Source of the DNA: Polytrichum commune
Taxonomy: Eukaryota > Streptophyta > Polytrichopsida > Polytrichales > Polytrichaceae
Direction: 5' to 3'
Assembly (NCBI GenBank): GCA_950295325.1
Contig: OX485804.1
Span: 12,586,001-12,650,000 of the forward strand
Length of the DNA stretch: 64,000 nt
Part shown: piece after piece, positions 61,232 to 64,000 of the stretch
Numbering within the stretch: the stretch's first letter is position 1
Layout: the number at the start of each line of letters is the position of its first letter
Translations under genes and position numbers: made by a program
Notes under the pieces: generated by a model
Database searches by the model: none
Told to the model about the DNA's origin: nothing
Seen by the model: only the letters and a program-made list of their open reading frames with translations

Positions 61232-62913
61232 ATGGCAAAAACAAAGCAAACAACCCGTAAAGGTATAACCACAATACCTATGTGCACGTCAATGTTATAT
61301 GAGTTATAGAATCCGTGATAATATTGGGCTATGCTAAGTACTAACACGTGCATTGTTTTCTGCAGTATCGGGAGGTGTGGGCAGACGGGTGAATCACGAT
61401 GTTGAAGTTTTTGGCCCAGATTTGCAATGGTTCATGCAGTATAGTGGTTTCGGAGAGATAACAGTGCTCTCGCTTTACACGAGGACTGGGCCCAATTCCA
61501 CATGGAGAAAGTACATGAAGGCAAAACATGTACTGGACATTCAAGCGGATGGGAGCCGGGTATTGATAATGTGCAAGTCGTCTGAACGGAAGAAGGACTT
61601 CAAGGTTGCAGCACTCGTGGAGACTTTCTCATATGCGGATGTGAATGAAGAGCTCAACAATGAGGGAGAGAACATCTGCTTATTGAACGGTGATTTCCTC
61701 ACCTATTGTATAGTATATTGCGAGACCAATGTGCACACGAAGTCCGTGGAGGAGAGATCAGTAATGATCGAGCATGACTACAAGTCTGCTCTAGCACGAG
61801 TGAAGGTTATAGTTGAGGAGGCAAAGGCGGCAAGGTTGGAAGCATCTTTGAAGAAGAAGGAAATCCGCGATGGCAAGAGGAAGGATCATGCTGATGTCCG
61901 TGCCACCTCGTCTAGGAAGAAGACGAGACCCGATAAAGGACAACCAGTGTTTGTCCTTGAAACTCCCGTCCAGGATGTTGTCTCCAAGAGAGGCAAGAAG
62001 AAAACATCTGAGGATAGTCCATTTCTTGACCTCGAGAAGATTCCCAAGCGATCAATGCATGGGCCTCCAGACAAATCGGTTGGAGACAGGTTGATGGATA
62101 TGGAGTTGTTCAAGAATAAGTACCAAAGGGTGTGGATATTCGGTGAAGGCGTGAATGGATATGTCAATATTGATAATATAAAGCGGGGAGATGCAGGGTA
62201 TAATTGCCGACCCATATCCGAGGCGCATTTGAAGGAGATCAAGATATGGTTATTCAACTATGCCTTCATTCTGAAGATTCATCCCAACTTCTTGACAATC
62301 GTTCCTTCGGATAGGCGAACTAAACCATTCAGTTTTGAGGAGGTGAAGGACAAATCGTTCCACGTGGTAAATGGACAGCACACGTTAGCAGCCTGTGTGG
62401 AGTATGTGAATGACCCCAGCAACACAGATGAGGTGAAGAGGTTTTTCTCAAAATGGCCTTGTAATGTGGTCTGGGCCCCTGAAGGTGATGACGACCCTCT
62501 GTTCCACCTCTCTGGCGTTCTGAACCTGGATAGTGAGTACAGGAAGCACTTTCCGTCATTTACGGAGTGCATTGAGCACGCTAGGAAGACTTGGATTAGG
62601 CGAGGAAGACCTGACCGAACTGTACGCGAGAAGGCCAGCAATATGGAAGCTTTTAAGAAGTGGAAGGTATATTTCAAACCTGTGACTTTTGAATTTCTCA
62701 TTTCTGTGACTCCCACGGGTGTTCACCCATGGGAGACTATCATGTTGTTGGTAATTGATAGAAATACATGGAGGTTTTTTTTTATAGAGATTGATACATT
62801 GCCGGTGTTTGATACAAACATTCATTACGTGCGTCATGTGGACGTTCCGCGTGGAGAAGGAGACCAACCTGATCATGAAGCACGTCTTGCATGTATTGAG
62901 TCATGACATATGA
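61232..62913 (+). CDS. Histone H3-tail mimic fused to a ParB/DGQHR-like protein
   Basis: Exon 1 (61232-61262, upstream in-frame TGA) encodes MAKTKQTTRK. The intron (donor AAAG|GTATAA, acceptor TTCTGCAG at 61365) is in phase and exon 2 continues VSGGVGRR. The H3 tail is M-ARTKQTARKSTGGKAPRK, so Lys4, Gln5, Arg8 and Lys9 equivalents are kept. Exon 2 (61366-62666) has an unrecognised N-terminal domain, a charged, possibly coiled-coil and nuclear-signal-like middle (about 140-230), then RPISEAHLKEIK (about 292), RRTKPFSFEE and VVNGQHTLAA (about 344-353), which resembles the NGQH/DGQH motif of ParB- and DGQHR-type folds. A 121-bp intron (62667-62787) leads to exon 3, in phase, which meets TGA at 62911; the protein would have 485 residues. 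The role is unknown. Chromatin targeting by tail mimicry is inferred. Confidence 0.65.
62712..62733. repeat. Intronic 22-bp palindrome with one change
   Basis: Arm CCCACGGGTG, centre TT, then CACCCATGGG. It is inside the 121-bp second intron, mirroring the single copy in the short intron of the left gene. Confidence 0.9.
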
Positions 62914-63225
62914 AGGAAGTGGGAGCGGATATTCAAGGATTACGAGAGTGGTGACTATGTAGATCCGAAGACCGGAATTCTTATGAAAGAGACAAAGGGG
63001 TTTAAGTCGAAGAAGGTGGTCAAGAACGACCTGAAACAATTTCGGGGTTTGACAGAGATGGAGCTCGACATGGCAGCGAATCAAATCCTCACCACCAGAG
63101 ATGGAGAGGAGCACCTTCGACATACCTTGAAGACTCTGCGCGATTGGGCGATGAATAGGAAAAAGAAGAATGAAACTTATATCGCGATGGCACAGTATTG
63201 TAGAGCCCACCCATCGAAGCCCTGA
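62914..63225 (+). other. Open frame continuing after the in-frame TGA
   Basis: The frame of exon 3 stays open for 103 codons beyond TGA 62911-62913 (WERIFKDYESGDYVDPKTG, then TLKTLRDWAMNRKKK) and ends at TGA 63223. The continuation looks protein-coding, so the TGA is either a recent nonsense change, perhaps CGA to TGA, or the C-terminal part belongs to another splice form. Confidence 0.55.
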
Positions 63226-63317
63226 GAGTAACGCACAAGAAGTCACAGAGAGCTGGAGGCAGGGGAAAGAAAGCCACCGGAGAGGAAGCAAACACACGAA
63301 CCCCCGGTGAAACGTGT

Positions 63318-63572
63318 GAGTAGCTAAGGGAACGTTCGGGGAGCCGAGGGAACTGGGAGCAGCTAAGGGAACGTTCGAGAGCCAAGGGAACGCTCGAGGA
63401 GCCGAGGGAAACTAGGAGCAGCTAAGGGAACGTTCGAGAGCCAAGGGAACGCTCGAGGAGCCGAGGGAACCTGGGAGCAGCTAAGGGAACGTCCGAAGGA
63501 CTAAGGGAACGTTCGAGGAGCCAAGGGAACCTGTCAGCGGCTAAGGGAACGTTCGAGGACCAAGGGAATGAC
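63318..63572. repeat. Minisatellite following the gene
   Basis: Tandem variants of CTAAGGGAACGTTCGAGGAG and AGCCGAGGGAACTGGGAGCAG recur about every 20-30 bases, with a higher-order period of about 60 bases. It starts within 100 bases of the last stop codon, in the likely 3' untranslated region. Confidence 0.85.
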
Positions 63573-64000
63573 TGAGGCCAGTAGAAACAGGGTCCAGTTT
63601 GAGAATGGAAGAGGCGGGCCGCCCCTTAAATATAGGGCATGTGGCCACATTTAGGGGATGAATGTAGTTACAAATGAATAGGTAACCAATAGGATACGAA
63701 GGGATATGTAAGTAGGAAATACATATTAGACGGAATAGATTTAGAAAATTTGGATTAAGACTTTCAAATCAGGCTATTTTTAGATACATGGCTAAATATA
63801 GCCGAAGCTAACATTTACAAAAATCCACAAATACCTAGATGTGAAACACTATAAAAGGAGGCCACTTGAGGGCCCTAATACACGTCATTTTGCATATCAA
63901 AATTCTACATGAGTGTCCGAGCTTGCAAAGCTTGTAGATAGAGAATCGGCACCCTCGGTGCATTAAGTCTAGGGATCGGAATTGGCACCCTCGGTGCACG
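63573..64000 (+). promoter_or_regulatory. Promoter-like sequence at the window edge
   Basis: CTATAAAAGGAGGCCAC at about 63850 is a strong TATA box. About 95 bases on, TCGGCACCCTCGGTGCA occurs at about 63946 and, starting TTGG instead of TCGG, again at about 63979. This layout is common in retrotransposon LTRs, but the element continues beyond the window, so a host promoter is also possible. Confidence 0.35.

Overview
This is a stretch of plant nuclear genome. It is AT-rich, its genes have introns, and it carries TTTAGGG-type telomere-like repeats and many transposable elements. The architecture of the first gene, a protein kinase joined to an NB-ARC domain and a very long leucine-rich repeat (LRR) region, is the PNL class of resistance gene described from mosses. 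A moss or another bryophyte is therefore the best guess, but the species cannot be read from the window.

Layout. 0.2-9.2 kb: a kinase-NBS-LRR gene on the minus strand, four exons recognised, with about 21 near-identical 144-bp LRR-coding units. Its 3' end is split by a 1.5-kb solo-LTR-like insertion with a perfect 5-bp target duplication. 9.2-19.5 kb: no convincing genes; a tRNA-derived SINE, a tandem array with a period of about 190 bp, a hairpin and a TIR element. 19.5-22.2 kb: a truncated pseudogene copy of the kinase-NBS gene that has lost its Walker B motif. 23.3-24.3 kb: a 1050-bp hAT element with an 8-bp target duplication. 25.5-39 kb: a mosaic of partial intron-containing host genes (RTEL1 helicase C-terminal half, a nucleobase-ascorbate transporter, a decayed GIY-YIG nuclease gene, the middle of U2AF65), with frameshifts and missing exons. 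39.8-40.1 kb: a zinc-finger tail resembling those of LINE reverse transcriptases.

42-64 kb is the most unusual part. Two intron-containing genes point away from each other about 12 kb apart. The left one (43.4-46.9 kb, minus) encodes a DUF7869-like protein with a D...D...E arrangement suggesting a transposase or RNase H fold, spliced to a C-terminal exon with a possible BAH/SH3-like segment. The right one (leader from about 59 kb, coding 61.2-63.2 kb, plus) starts with a short exon whose ten residues, plus the next four across the intron, imitate the histone H3 N-terminal tail. It continues into a protein with an NGQHT motif like those of ParB/DGQHR folds. Both genes carry the same 22-bp palindrome, built from arm CCCACGGGTG, in their introns: single copies in short introns and clusters in the leader introns, including nine copies at a 46-48-bp period. 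Between and around the two genes lie foldback and TIR elements, some containing telomere-like repeats. I infer that the two genes belong to one mobile or selfish system, or to two related families sharing a cis element. The H3-tail mimic would be its chromatin-facing part. No outer element boundary was proved.
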